A stretch of 64,000 bases of DNA from Linyphia triangularis (lineage: Eukaryota > Arthropoda > Arachnida > Araneae > Linyphiidae). Position numbers and translations under genes: made by a program. This document shows, one piece after another, positions 31,251-43,030 of the stretch; position 1 is the stretch's first letter; every line of letters starts with the position of its first letter. The stretch covers positions 3,786,001 to 3,850,000 of the forward strand of contig OZ021722.1 in NCBI GenBank assembly GCA_963978545.1. Direction: 5' to 3'. The notes below the pieces were generated by a model. The model did no database searches and had not been told where the DNA came from. It saw only the letters and a program-made list of their open reading frames with translations.

Positions 31251-31329
31251 GTTTATTCATACTTATAAAATATTTCATTACATTGAGGAAAATGGTTTAT
31301 GCAAATGTTCGATTTTAAATTAAGAGTAA

Positions 31330-31800
31330 TAATATAACCCATGAAAACAAAGTTTTAAATATAAATCCTTTATATGCATTGCCAATTTTCATGTTCATTA
31401 ACATAGAGCAGATTTTGTTGTCAGAGTATGTTAGCGTATGAAAAATATCTCTATTAGCAAAATATGCGGCAAACTGTTTCAAAATCTATTCATTGAAAAA
31501 GAATGTGAATTTATGCACTCGCATCCAAATATCTTTTATTTATTCTGCTTCAAACAATTTTATTTATTAAAATAATTTTGGCAACAGGAAAGAGTTTCTT
31601 CAATGATCGGTTAAATGCTATTTCTTATCTATTGGGAAAACGGCAAAGTGGTTTATTAGTATTCCGTAAAAGCAACCTTTTTGTGAGTTGCCAAAATTTG
31701 ATAGACGGCATTATCATTGAATCTATCTGCCAAGTTTCAGCCCGATTGGAAGAGGATTAATTAGGCCTCCGCAGATTTGTCTGCTATTAATATACACACC
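31330..31800 (+). repeat. Dispersed repeat, second copy of 28540-29060 block
   Basis: Same order of shared blocks as 28540-29060, including GTCAGAGTATG, AAGAGTTTCTTCAATGATCG and GCCAAGTTTCAGCCCGATTG. Confidence 0.8.
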
Positions 31801-33899
31801 CACTCAAAATAAATGTCAATATAAAGGAAAAAGTCTACCGAGAACCACCTGAGCAATAAGTAATTTTAGGCTGTTTCGCCGCATTTAAGATGCGAAAGCA
31901 TTGTTTTAATATTAATTTCTTTTAGTGGAATGTATCCTGATGGCTGTGTAGTTAGCGCTCTGGTTAACCCTTATTATACTGAAATTATATCAAAACAAAC
32001 GATAGAGAAAATTAAAAATCAATGATTTTAGAACAATAAAAATTTTAATAAATTATTTTTCAAAAATAAATTTCAGTTAAAAACAATATTAACGTAGAAA
32101 TAATAATAGAGCAAAATTTAGGAAAATGTTTATTAATACATGACAAAGTACTATAAGTAGAAATATTCTCCATGATAAAACCTTTCAAATTCTATTGCAA
32201 GTAGCCTCTGAAAGAAACAAATTTCTGAATTAAATTGATGCACATTAAAATACTTGATAATGTATTTTTAAAGTGAATTCCTGTTTAAATGTTCATATTG
32301 CTCAACATCATTTAAAATAAAAACCGGTTAATATTAAGCTATATTTTAACAATTTGAAAGTTACATTTCAAATGAACTAAAAAATACAAATTCTTGATTT
32401 GTTAATAATACACCAACAAAAGACAGCAATATTTGTACACAGATTAAATACAACCATAATTGCATCTAATTTAAAGTGTTAATAGCTGAAATCTTATAAA
32501 TTTTACTTCTAATATTTATTTTTAGATAACTTTTAATGTGCAGAAAAAGTAAAGCTTATTTAATATTTTAAAAACAGTATTACTAAAAAGCTTAAGAGTT
32601 AAAATGAGGCATATATTTTAAGCATTTCCTAATATCATTTTTAAGGCCTTAAAATTTGACAAAGTGTCTCGTATAGCCAGAGAAAAAGTTTTAACCTATA
32701 GTAAAGTGACTAGGCTAAATATCATACAGCTGTATATGATAACACCGGGAACAAGTTTTTCAATACAGGACGAGCCCTTTTTCCCAAGATGCAAAGAGTT
32801 TCCACATTTTTCAACCACGAATGTCTTCGTCAATTTTACAGATAATTTTAAGAAACTTTTTCCGGTGGTTTTGTCATATTATTATGAGCATTTTTCTAAT
32901 TGGACTTATTTGCCTATCTCCTTTAGTTATTTTTTGTAACTTCCATAAATCAATTCTAGGGACGCTGTAAGCCACCTCAAAATATTTAGCAGTCACTTTA
33001 CTATTGGGTACTTTTCTGCTTATATGAGACGCCACATCAAATTTAGAGGGCTTAAAAGGATATTAAATATCGCCCTGTGTGTGTATATATAGGTGTAGAA
33101 TGATTAACAAGCAATTTCAATAAATCAAGCTATTAAACTTTAAAATACAGAGTTATTCTGAATTAAACTTTTATTAGTAACAGTTTTATTCAGTTACAAA
33201 AAAACCATTTTTATAATTTTGTCAGTTACAAGGTTTTTAAATTGGGACAATCGAGCACTTTTAATGAGGAAATAAAATTCTGAGTATGTAGCAACCCAGT
33301 TTGTATTAAAATATTTTATTTTATAAAAAAAGAAACAATCATTTCAATAAAAATAAACAACTTGTTTGCAAGGATAGCCGCAGGAAGACAAATAGGAATT
33401 TTCCTTTTAAGCTACTATATATATTTCAGTTAAGTAAAAGAGGTAAATAGGCATTGTATATTATTCGTTAGTCAAAGGTTTAAATATGATTCCAAAACTA
33501 ATTTTTTGCGGGCAATCAAACATAATCAAGATGTAAAATTTTTGTGTGACATAATTTATGAATGTTTTCATTTGGCATTTGACTGCGCTGCATTACGCAT
33601 TTGAGAAGGGAAATAGCATATAAAGGGAAACTATGGGTGTGGAACATCACACAACTTTCAAATATACTATAATATTAGTATAATTGAAAGATATACTATA
33701 AATTTGATGTGGAATGGTGTCATGTATCGTTTTCATACTTGCATTTATTAAAAAATATGTCCAGTTTAGCGAGATTTCCAGCAAAAATTCTTACAACCAT
33801 AAAAAAACTCCCACCAAACTGGCAAAATAAGGTGATAATTATAACATTATCCTTTCTTATAAGTGGAAAAGGAATTGAACTCTGTGTTAAAGACATGCA
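31801..33899. other. Intergenic region between ZZZ3 and OSTC: no gene recognised
   Basis: AT-rich sequence between two convergent 3' ends. The short ORFs at 32664 and 33709 match nothing I know and are likely chance. The right part (33900-34260) belongs to the TTCAAATTTGG repeat family. Confidence 0.45.
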
Positions 33900-34304
33900 T
33901 TTTTCAACTTTTTACCACATTTTCATTGGAATTTCAGGTGGAAATGTTTAGGACACCTTATCAGATACTACTACGACGATTTTGATAAAAAAATCATTCG
34001 AGTCATTTTTAAGCAAAAATGATTTTGTTGGCGATATCGTAAAAAATGTCAAAAAACGCGATTTTTTTTTAATAGCAAGTGAAATTTTGAGTAAAACCTT
34101 AATGACAAGTCCGAAAAGTTGGAACATCATAGTTCAATCCATTTGGGAGTTACGCTGACCACCTTCACACAGACGGACCTTTTTTCATGACCACTTTTTT
34201 TTAAGTCGGGATGATCAAAAACGTGAAGAAACGCAAAAAAAAAAATTTACCGAAAAAAGTATTTTCACTACTCTTTGTTAACATACGTGCGATTGAAAGT
34301 AAAA

Positions 34305-34532
34305 CTATACTAACGGCAATTTCATCCTCATGAAGACCCAGCACGTGAAGAAAGAGACGAGAATGCAGAGGAATCCGACGCATATGAGGAGGATCCTGTT
34401 GAGTTTGGGGGTGTTAGGGTTGTGGGTGTGATCCAGAACGACAAATCCCAGACCTCCAAGGGTGAAGAGGAAGCTAGAGGCCAGCCCTTCCATGATGTAT
34501 TGTCCATTCACTCTGTAAGGCATGAACGCCAC
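34305..34532 (-). CDS. OSTC: OSTC exon 3 (residues 72-146, stop)
   Basis: Acceptor TTTTTGCAG on the minus strand before GTG GCG TTC ATG. Encodes the second and third membrane helices and the TAG stop. Confidence 0.95.
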   Translation of the reverse strand: MAFMPYRVNGQYIMEGLASSFLFTLGGLGFVVLDHTHNPNTPKLNRILLICVGFLCILVSFFTCWVFMRMKLPLV

Positions 34533-37500
34533 CTGCAAAAAGGAATCGCACTTTTGATAGCTCAGAGCTCTCTACTTGTTACATCATTTTAAGGGATTTG
34601 GTGCCCTTAAAACTAATTTTTTAATTTAGTAAGCCTTTAAAATTATAATTTTTACACATTGTTCTAAATTTCTTTAAAAAATATAACATTTCAAATTTTC
34701 TTCTTTTTCATTTTTCAATATTTAAAAAAAAAAATTCCTAAAGATATACTCTAAACTTTTAGACATCGGATTTTGAATAAGTAAAATAGATTTGGAGAAA
34801 AACGATATAATTATAGGTAAAAAAATCGTAAAAAAAAAGAATATTTTTCAACACTTGGATTTGTAAAAAAATAGTTTACGTTTTATTAAAAAATCCATGC
34901 CTATATTTGTCAAATAAGATCTTTAGAATGACAGGAAAAAAAAATTCCAGTCATTTCAATTATATTTGTTGGCATTTTGAGTAAGGTGGGAATTCCAAAA
35001 AACACAAACCGAGAAAAATGCTTTGGAAACATTGAAGGAGCTATTGCAGCTATGCTAAATTCTTCATAAAAGCAATTTTCCTGCAATAGCAGTAATCGGA
35101 TCAGCTCAAAAACTTGCCAGAATAAGGAGAAGGTTTCAAAGTTTAAAATTTGCAAAATATAGAAAATCAATATTTCTATAACTTTTTGTGAAAACAAGTG
35201 GTACCAAGTCCCCTTAAGTACATAGTTTTACACAAATATATATACTTAAGATATAATAAATCACTTAAGAGGTGAAATAAAAACAGTTTTATGCATGTTA
35301 TAAAAAGTTTAGCATTATTAACAGCCCCATTTTCAGTAAATATCTACCAATATAGCTTTCAGAGAAAATGCAAGACATAGATACGGCAAACTTACCGGCC
35401 GTGAATGGCCAAATTCATCTACTGTTGATCCAATACTTGGGGGTTCAACAATGACATCATATATAACACCTGAAAAACAGATGCATTAAATTAATAATCA
35501 TCACTGGTTAAGGTACAAATGGTTGACTTTTCTTACGACAAATAATAGTTAAACAGGTTAGGACTTCCAGCTTGACATCCAATCTTGCCCAATATTCAAA
35601 ATATGGCACTTTACCTATGCAAAGTAAGAGCAGTAAATTGGATTTCTTCCGTTAGAAGAGTACCAGATAAAAACTGCCAAATTGCAGCAATAACTCGCCG
35701 AAAGCTAACAAAATTTAAATTATATACAATTCCTAAAACAAATCAGTTTAGGGTTTTTAAAACAACCCTGTAATTTAGGTTTGGCGATACATTTAAACAT
35801 GTAAAGACTTGGCATCAACTGTTACCTTACTGGAAGTATGGTACTCTTCCATTACACAAGTACCAGATAAAAGCCACAAAATCGCACCAATAATTCATCC
35901 AAAGCTAAAAAACTTTAAATCGTACAATTCCTAAAACAAACCATTTTAGGGTTGCCATAGCAACCCAATAACAAAATGAAACATTTGTGTTTGGTGATGC
36001 ATTTACGTACATTTTAAACATGTAAACATTTAGGCTTTGCGTCAACTGTTACCCACTGAACAGAAGAGTACTACTTGAAAATTAAAATTAAAAAAAGTGA
36101 AATAGAAAAAAAGCACAAGTTATTTTGAAACTACAGTTCAATATTACAATGAGCATTTTATTTTTATTTTAAATCTCTTGTTTAAATCCTTTTTTTTTCT
36201 TTCTTAGATGAATATTGCGATTGAAGGGCCATGGCAAAGAATGATCAGTCTTATTTTTTACATTAGTTGGTTGTTTTCAGATTATCTGGCGCCGTCAGCA
36301 ACATGAGGGCTATAATGTGCCAAAACATTTGTCATTAGACAAGCCAACATACATTTACAAACACCCATGCCTAACACGGGACTCGAACCCGCAACCTCGC
36401 GGTCCAGAAGCTAGCACGCTAACCACTATACCGTTTGGTCGGCTGGTTGAGTTGGAATTATTAAATATTAGTACTAAAATAAAAGTATACCATCCCGAGA
36501 TATTAACAACTAATATCATGCCACAACAGATGACGAGACGCCACCACTTCAACTAGCATATCTCTCCATATCTACACCAAAAAAAAAAAAAAACAGGATG
36601 GCCACAAAATTCAGGAAAAAAAGTTCAATACATTACTAAAAAATTCCCTGATTTTACGGCACACTTTTTTGCAAATTTCTCCAACTTTTCCAGGATATCC
36701 CATATATCTAGACACCCTGATTAAATAGAACATGCGTGCTAAGGATATAATGTGGAATTTTTTTAAAAATAGTTTTGGCTTTAATGAAAAGTTTAAAGTA
36801 TTCTGCAACATGAAATTTCTAGTGATTATTGACACAATTTTACGGATAAATAGAGCCAAAATACGCAAAGGCAGCGAGACACACCTACGAAACAATAGCA
36901 AGTTCCCCAGATTTTTACCAAAATCATAAAGCTCCCCGACATTTCCATGATTTCCAGGTTGAGTGGCCACTCTGGAAAAAAAAAATAAACTCCTAAAGGA
37001 TTTTAGGTGCAGCTGTCACCATTATTCGATATGCAAGCGTTATGGCAGCGTACTAGAGGATTCCCCAATCTTTCTTTTTCGAGACAGATGTCTTGAAAAA
37101 CCAAGCCACTAGGGTTGGTTGGTTGTTTTCAGATTATCTGGCGCCGTCATAGGGCTATAATGCGCCGAAACATTCGTCATTAGACAAGCCAATATACATT
37201 TACAAACACCCATGCCTAACATGGGACTCGGAACCCACAACCTCGCGGTCTAGAAGCTAGCACGATAACCACTATACCGTTTGGTCGGCCAAGCCACTAG
37301 GGACATGCAATGAACCAGCAATGCTGAAAGATAAAATATGAATACGAGTACACCAAGATAGTTGGTGACTTCGTTTGTCGCCAAAACATGAAACCCAGCA
37401 TTATTTATCTACAAAAGAAAGATAATCGAAGGATTGCAATATTAAACAGTTTATTTACAAATTAAATCTAAGAAAGTTTTCAAAAAGTCAGGCATCTTAA

Positions 37501-37853
37501 GGCGCTAGAGATGCACTGTAGGAACCTAGCAATTTTTGGTGATTGTTTGGAGCTAAAATTGAAACAGCTGAACACTCACTAAGGTTAACATAAAACTGTT
37601 CATTTGATTTCTTTCTACTTATAAATAAAGTAAAGGGACGAAAAATCCCTAGGACCATATAGTGCCTCTGTATTGATGTTTGAATACATATTTGTACAAA
37701 GTTTGTAAACTTACCACCGCAAACCAAGAAATACGAAACTAATACCAAAGCATAAACGAACATAGCACTTGGTTTATGAAACCAAGACGGCCTCTTTAAT
37801 TTTAAACATGGAATTTCTAATACAAGAAAAGGTAAATTATATAAAGCTTCCAT
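34305..37853 (-). CDS. OSTC: Oligosaccharyltransferase complex subunit OSTC (complete, three exons)
   Basis: On the minus strand, exons 37853-37715, 35469-35396 and 34532-34305 join to a 146-aa protein, close to the ~149 aa usual for OSTC/DC2. Exon 1 gives [27 protein letters not shown] and a first membrane helix ([15 protein letters not shown]). Exon 2 gives [15 protein letters not shown] and FGHSRP. Exon 3 gives [16 protein letters not shown], a glycine-rich second helix ([13 protein letters not shown]), PKLNRILL and a third helix ending [12 protein letters not shown] is a small ER-membrane subunit of the STT3A-type oligosaccharyltransferase that links the complex to the translocon for co-translational N-glycosylation. 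Splice sites are GT-AG and the phases agree. The tail after MRMKLP is only LV. The gene lies head to head with the SLC27A-like gene and tail to tail with ZZZ3. Confidence 0.96.
35396..35469 (-). CDS. OSTC: OSTC exon 2 (residues 47-71)
   Basis: 74 bases between TTTTTCAG and GTAAGTTT on the minus strand, encoding [14 protein letters not shown] and the FGHSRP loop. It is too short to show as a long ORF, but frame and similarity fit exactly. Confidence 0.95.
35590..36060. repeat. Tandem duplication in OSTC intron 1, ~230-bp unit
   Basis: Two diverged copies share GTACCAGATAAAA, CAATTCCTAAAACAAA, TTTAGGGTT, TTTAAACATGTAAA and GTCAACTGTTACC in order. Confidence 0.8.
36265..36442 (-). mobile_element. 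tRNA-derived SINE, minus orientation
   Basis: Reverse-oriented copy of the 16073 SINE. On the minus strand it starts at CCGACCAAACGGTATAGTGG, has the A and B boxes (GGTTCGAGTCC) and ends in the CCAACTAA tail. It lies in OSTC intron 1. Confidence 0.9.
36594..36974 (-). mobile_element. CAGGGTGGCCAC-type short TIR element, OSTC intron 1
   Basis: The ends CAGGATGGCCACAAAATTC and (mirrored) CAGAGTGGCCACTCAACC are approximate inverted repeats. Its internal words match 25131, 39030 and 51211. ORFs on both strands are chance. Confidence 0.7.
37115..37288 (-). mobile_element. tRNA-derived SINE with 14-bp TSD, minus orientation
   Basis: Third copy of the SINE, flanked by a perfect direct repeat CCAAGCCACTAGGG (37101-37114 and 37289-37302), a clean signature of LINE-assisted insertion. 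The B box is slightly altered (GGTTCCGAGTCC), so it may be transcriptionally weak. Confidence 0.93.
37715..37853 (-). CDS. OSTC: OSTC exon 1 (residues 1-47)
   Basis: ATG at 37853 on the minus strand, donor GTAAGT after GGCGGTG-type sequence (codon 47 split). Encodes the cytosolic start and first membrane helix. Confidence 0.95.
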
Positions 37854-38534
37854 TTTAGTACAATTATTATAGAGATTACTTTAAAGAATGGATATACTAT
37901 AAGATAACAAATCAAGATTAGAGTCTAGACTCGGACATGTCATCAATAAAATAAAACCAAGGTGCCGCTTCCGGTTAATCACTTCCGTTTTCTAAATGTT
38001 GCCATCCATCCATTGCCAATCAATGAAATTCCACTTATAATGGCACGTAAAAGGGTAATAAAACCTATTAGATTCTTTTTCACTATCTGAGTTTTCCTTT
38101 CAATTTTTTTTAACGAATACGTTTATAAAAAATTGCTTTTTATATCATACATTATATGGCATCTTCATGCCTGATGCATATGGCAATTTTAATGTAACTG
38201 AATTTTCAGTTAATTAAAACTGAGAATTTTAATTTTCTGATATAAAGCAGTTAGATATGACGTAACAAATTAATATTCTATAAAATATAGCCCAAATGTA
38301 CGGTACATTTCTTCAAAAGGAAACCGCTATTGTTGATTGTTGTTATTGAAACTACGTTTATGTATGCTTATATAAATGCGTGTGTAGCGTATTATATATT
38401 TCATTCATAAAAGTTCTTGTCTAAAGTGATGCTCCAATTTTTAATCTTGCTGATTTGACAATGAGTTCTTACTTTTAACGTTTTATTCAGTATTGATAAA
38501 TAAGCGGCTTTATTTCTAAATTTTAAAACTGAAT
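37854..38534. promoter_or_regulatory. Shared promoter region between OSTC and SLC27A-like gene
   Basis: The 681 bp between the two divergent start codons must hold both 5' UTRs and promoters. Around 37961-38025 it contains two ETS-type words (CTTCCGG at 37968-37974 and ACTTCCG at 37981-37987) and CCAAT-like ATTGCCAATCAATG, typical of bidirectional housekeeping promoters. There is no obvious TATA box at a fixed distance. Function is inferred. Confidence 0.5.
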
Positions 38535-38782
38535 ATGGAGTTCCGCTATACGCCTTCTCGAATTATTAAAAGACTTGGCCACGAAATTTACGAAAATGGA
38601 GCGCTATACAAAACCGAGCACATGATGCGTTTTATAGTATTTTGGGGACTTCTTGGCGTTTTGTGGTTTGGAAACTACTTCGGCTTCCTGAGCTCGCTAC
38701 TAATTACCTTCACAGTGTACGTTTGCATCGGAGGGTGGAAGTTTTTACAGTTAACATACAAGACCCTCGGACGAGATTTAAG
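38535..38782 (+). CDS. SLC27A/FATP-type fatty acid transport protein, first coding exon
   Basis: The ORF starts MEFRYTPSRIIKRLGHEIYE and has a hydrophobic membrane segment (residues ~32-66, with WGLLGVLWFGNYFGF and SSLLITFTVYVCI), then GGWKFLQLTYKTLGRDLR just before a GTAAGT donor. The 'GGW(K/R)F----(I/Y)KT--RDL' stretch right after the N-terminal transmembrane helix is the hallmark start of SLC27A1/4 proteins, membrane-bound long-chain acyl-CoA synthetases that drive fatty acid uptake. The exon ends in phase 2. The AMP-binding domain must be encoded by later exons, and I recognised none in the window. The paralogue cannot be named from this piece. Confidence 0.8.
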
Positions 38783-39029
38783 GTAAGTCAATGTTTGTTT
38801 TTTACCCCGTTTTAATACTGGAGCAGTTTTAAGAAAAAACTATTCTATGATTCTGACCTATTTCGACTTTGGTTACCTAATTTACTTGCTACAAAAATTT
38901 GTGCCTTTTTTCAAGTATATATGCGTACCTGTCATGTGTAAAAATATATCCTTGAATTTGGTATTGGATATTATTCTAATTTTGTAGGACCCCAATCATG
39001 GGTAATTTTTCTTAGGGTTGTCCCTACAT

Positions 39030-39357
39030 GGTAGCCACAAAATCTGGAAAACAGGGAAATGTTAGGGAGCTTGCTGATTCTGGATAAAATCAATGTTGGG
39101 GAATTTCGGGGAAATTTGCTATAATTGTTTTGAAAATAAGTTACCCTATTCATCCGTATTTTGGCACCATTTACCCGGAGAATTGCGGCTCTAATTGTTA
39201 GAAATTTCATGTTACAGAATACTATTTGATCAAGGTGTCTACGTATTTCGGAAAGTTGGGGGAATTTGAAAAAAGTTTACCTTAAAATCGGAGATTTTTT
39301 AGAAATCCGTCGGGGAATTTTCAGAGAACTTTTTTTTCTGAATTTTGGGACCAGCCT
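39030..39357 (+). repeat. GTGGCCACAGAATCTGG family, copy 3
   Basis: Begins GGTAGCCACAAAATCTGGAA, has CTATTCATCCGTATTTTGGC, and ends TTTTGGGACCAGCCTG, the usual mirrored end. Degenerate. Confidence 0.7.
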
Positions 39358-40069
39358 GTTCTGTTTTTCTTGTTAGGTTTGGAAATTGTTGAATCTTATA
39401 AATTGATTTATGTTCGGAAGAGATTATCCTAATTGTTTGTTGCTTTAGTATTAGTTGTTCAAGGCCGCGTTAAGGTGTTCCGCAGTATGAAAAATTAGAA
39501 AGGCGAATGTGTTGCAGTTAAGCTACAATCTCTCTGCATGGGATGTAACAATTAAGTGTCGTATAGTTTAAAGAATCGGTTGCATATTTAAATTTATTGA
39601 TCCTACATCTTGCATATTGAATTGCTTAACTCTTTGTTTTATTTTCCCTTTGTAATCGCTAGCATTGTTTCGCTTCAAGTCGATGAAATTGTGCGGCATA
39701 ACTTGTAGTTTTTCATGCTTATTATTTTTTTGTTTTTCTGAAATTGGGCTAAATCATTGGAAATTGCAAACCAATTTATCTTTGGCCTCTGGGACAGTTT
39801 CCTCTTAATCACCATTCATACTATGCCATTATTTGCGGTGATTTTTGTTAATAAAATCTGGGAAATAAGCAACGTTATTGTTGTTGATCGACATAATTGA
39901 CATGTTTTATTACTTATTGATCGACATGTTTTATTACTGGATGTTCTTTTTTTCTTGTATATTGCTAAAATTTACCTTATTTAATGCCCAGTTTAACTTA
40001 TTTTAATAACTCATATTGATTTTTAATATTTTAGTCAGAGATACTATTTTTTAAATATGATGTATACAA
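39358..40069. other. No recognisable feature
   Basis: AT-rich, probably intron of the SLC27A-like gene. No exon seen. Confidence 0.4.
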
Positions 40070-40560
40070 TATAATACAATAGTAATTGCGATAAGTAGTT
40101 CAAAATGACATTTTTAATGTTTAGAAATAAGTTGTTAAAACACAAAACTTCTATTTTAGAAACAAATTTAAAATGCAGCCTATAGTTTTAGGTTAATTAA
40201 TAATTTTGATTTTTTTATAAACATTAATAAATCTATTAGTTTAATTCAAAAAATTATTGTTGATACTTAAAAAAACTTCAATAATCTTTAATTGCAAGCT
40301 TTATTTTAAATTAGTACATTAGAACTTATTCCATCTATAGTATTCATATAATTTTTCATTTAGTGAATTATTTTCTTAAAAAATATTAGAAAGAAAAGTT
40401 GAGTTGTTCAGTTTAAAATCGAAGTTATTTACATCAAATAATTAGAAAAATTTATTTAATAAATATACAATTTTAAATTATTCTTTAAAAAACCAATTGT
40501 TTTTTGTTTTTTTTTGAGAAAAAAACAACACATGGTTTAAACCATGCCAACCCTGGCTCA
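40070..40560 (-). repeat. Inverted partner of the 19980-20500 repeat
   Basis: Ends GGTTTAAACCATGCCAACCC, which on the minus strand opens the same sequence as at 20030. Confidence 0.7.
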
Positions 40561-41049
40561 TGCATCTCACTTTTTCACATTTTATGACTAATATTTAGAA
40601 ATAAATGAATGGGGTTTCTTTACAAATATGTCTACAAATTTACATAAAGAGAGCAAAATTGCTGATATCAGTTGTTTCCCACTGAGTAAACTTAACTTCA
40701 TCTTCACTGTTGAAATGCTTTTTTATATTAAATAATTTTGGAATTTAGACAGTTGGGATGTACCTATCCTCAACTTACAGTCCCTCTTTTATCGATCACT
40801 TGCTAGCAAATCTGTAAAATCTTTTATTTTAAAAATTACCAGAGAAGTTTCTTAAATTTCACAACGGTGCCAACTGGAACAAGATCATTTCGCTACTTCG
40901 TTCAACTCTCAAAAACTGTTCTAAACTCGCTAATTAGCGCACATTTATATTTATGCTCAGTTTATAAAGACAAGTGCTATATAGGGTTAGTACTAGAAAA
41001 ATCTGTAATAGCCATCTAAATTATTTTATCGGTCAGAAAATAGAAATTA

Positions 41050-41700
41050 TGGCAAGGAGGCCTAAAATTCCTAATATTCCTTAAATTTTTGTTTCTACCT
41101 AAAAAAACCTAAAAAAACATTTTTCGATAATTCCTTTAAAAAAAAAATCACAAGACTTTTCCTCTAAAACCTTAGATTTTCCTTTCAGGGAAAAATCTCT
41201 GATATTCATCCTGGTAAAAAAAAAAAGTGGGTTTAACCCTTTGGGTACATTTGACGAGTGAGACTCGTCATCTGCTTACTTGGTCGAAGTTACGGTGGAC
41301 GAGTCTGACTCGTCATCCGTCCATCCAAATCCGTCCCATGGGTATAAAAATCTTTGAATAATTCAGTACTCAAAAGGTTAATTGAATTTTCATGTTTGAC
41401 AAAATAGTGTAATTGTTATTTTGCTACAAAGTTGTTTGACGTTCAATTTTTTTTTGAAGATTGGCAGTTTTTTGCCGCTATTGAAACAATCTTTGGAAAG
41501 AATGTGTCTGTGTAGTAGAAATAGCCTATGTCAACTTTGAAAGAAATTTCCCTAAATATTTTTGAATCATCCCTAAAATTTAAAAATTATCCCTAAACTT
41601 TTTGGGAACTACCCTTAAATTATTCCTGAAATTTTTGGAAATATCCCTAAAATTCCTACCTAAATTTTTTAGAAAACTCAATGTGCCCTCTGCTTTTGTC
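41050..41700 (+). repeat. Member of dispersed CCTAAAATT family, interrupted by a MITE
   Basis: Blocks CCTAAAATTCCTAA, TTTGTTTCTACCTAAA, ATCCCTAAACTTTTTGGG and TTAGAAAACTCA match 3100-3260 and 30700-30830. It is split by the 41237-41377 insertion. Confidence 0.6.
41237..41377. mobile_element. 141-bp TTAA-flanked MITE with GACGAGTC palindromes
   Basis: TTAA at 41233-41236 and 41378-41381. The ends CCCTTTGGGTAC and GTACTCAAAAGG are imperfect inverted repeats. Inside are two copies of an interrupted palindrome of the form GACGAGT-n-ACTCGTC (GACGAGTGAGACTCGTC and GACGAGTCTGACTCGTC). TTAA targets and a CCC start suit piggyBac-like MITEs. Confidence 0.75.
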
Positions 41701-42169
41701 CACATTCTTTGTGCAGGCAATGTTCCAGAACTTGAGATTTAGCTTGGAAAGATGCAGTATAAATTAACATTCAAGTGTAAGAAGAAAAATTATCCCTAAT
41801 TGGAATCAGTGGCTTTTAATAAATGAAGTATTCTGACTTCTTGATATCAATATCAAATAATAAACAATATATTTTAATTAGTATTTTCCTTGATTTCACG
41901 TTCAATAGTTAACTTAAATAGATAATTGAAAGAATTGTTCTTTTAACTCGTAATTAATTTTTCTTTTACTGTCCCAAACTAAAGTTAGTGTTTCAAAAAT
42001 GAAAAATACAGGTTCTTAGATTTGTCTAAATTTACCGTGTACCAAGTTTCAGTCAAATCTGAGGCTGTGGGTGTTAAATCTTAGATGAGTGATGAATCTG
42101 AATAATCCGGCATGGAATGACTCTTAACAGGGTATCATTGTACTTTCCCAGGTGATTGCATAATATTCG

Positions 42170-43030
42170 AGATTTCACGGGATATACGTTGACGATGCGA
42201 TATTTGAACAATCGAAATATTGCATTCGGTAATTTTTTTTTTTTTTCTTTACTTTTACATTTCCTTGAAAGTAGAGATAAAGTGCCTGAGTGTGATCTGC
42301 ATAACTCCGGTATTTACTTGCGATGTTCATATTTTGTATGCGAGTCGGTTGTGGCTATAGGATCTGTCATCAAGGTTTTGGTCAAATTAGCGCATCATGT
42401 CCCTAAGGTAGGATGCCATTGAAATTTTTTTTCCCAGGAATTGCCGAAAACCCCCCGGATGTACCGATTTTGATCAAAATCGCTGTGATAGTGCCCATAT
42501 TCAGACCATCAACGATTGTTCCTCTTCTTCAGTTACCCGAAAGGAATAATGTATTAATTATCGCCAAACGGCAAGTTGGCTTACACCTTGAATTTTTAAT
42601 TGAAAAATGCGCGATATATGATATCACGCAACAGAGTTTTCTTATTCTGGAAAAAATCAGGGAAATATCAAGGAGTTTTTTTTTGTTTTAAATTTCACGA
42701 AAATCGGAGAAAATTTCTGTCATTGTTTTGAAGGCCTTTTCATCCCTATTTACGCGCCATTTACCTGGTAAATCGTGGGGGTGATTGTTAGAAGCTTCAT
42801 GTTATGGAATAATTTAAACTTTTCATTACCGCCAAAACTATTTTTTTTTTTTTAAATTGACATATTATCTCTTTAAAAAACATGTTCTATTTTTTCATGG
42901 TGTCTTGCGTCACATGGAAAAATTTCGAAAATAAAAAAAAAAAAAAAAAAAAAAAAGTTTGCATTAAAATTGGGGACTGTTTTAGAAATCCATCGGGGAA
43001 TTCCCCCCCCCCCCCCTGAATTTGGTGACC
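42170..43030 (+). repeat. Composite of dispersed repeats
   Basis: About 42280-42490 matches the 22195 family (GATCTGTCATCAAGGTTTT, CGATTTTGATCAAAATCG). About 42640-43030 matches the GTGGCCACAG family and ends CCCTGAATTTGGTGACCACC after a 14-base C run. The ORFs at 42156, 42413 and 42970 are not conserved. Confidence 0.6.

Noticed and set aside
36317..36556. ORFs on both strands over the OSTC intron 1 SINE
   Set aside because: They translate the tRNA-derived SINE. The same peptides arise from the other copies.
42413..42691. 92-codon ORF
   Set aside because: Overlaps two dispersed repeat families. Not conserved in the other copies of those families.
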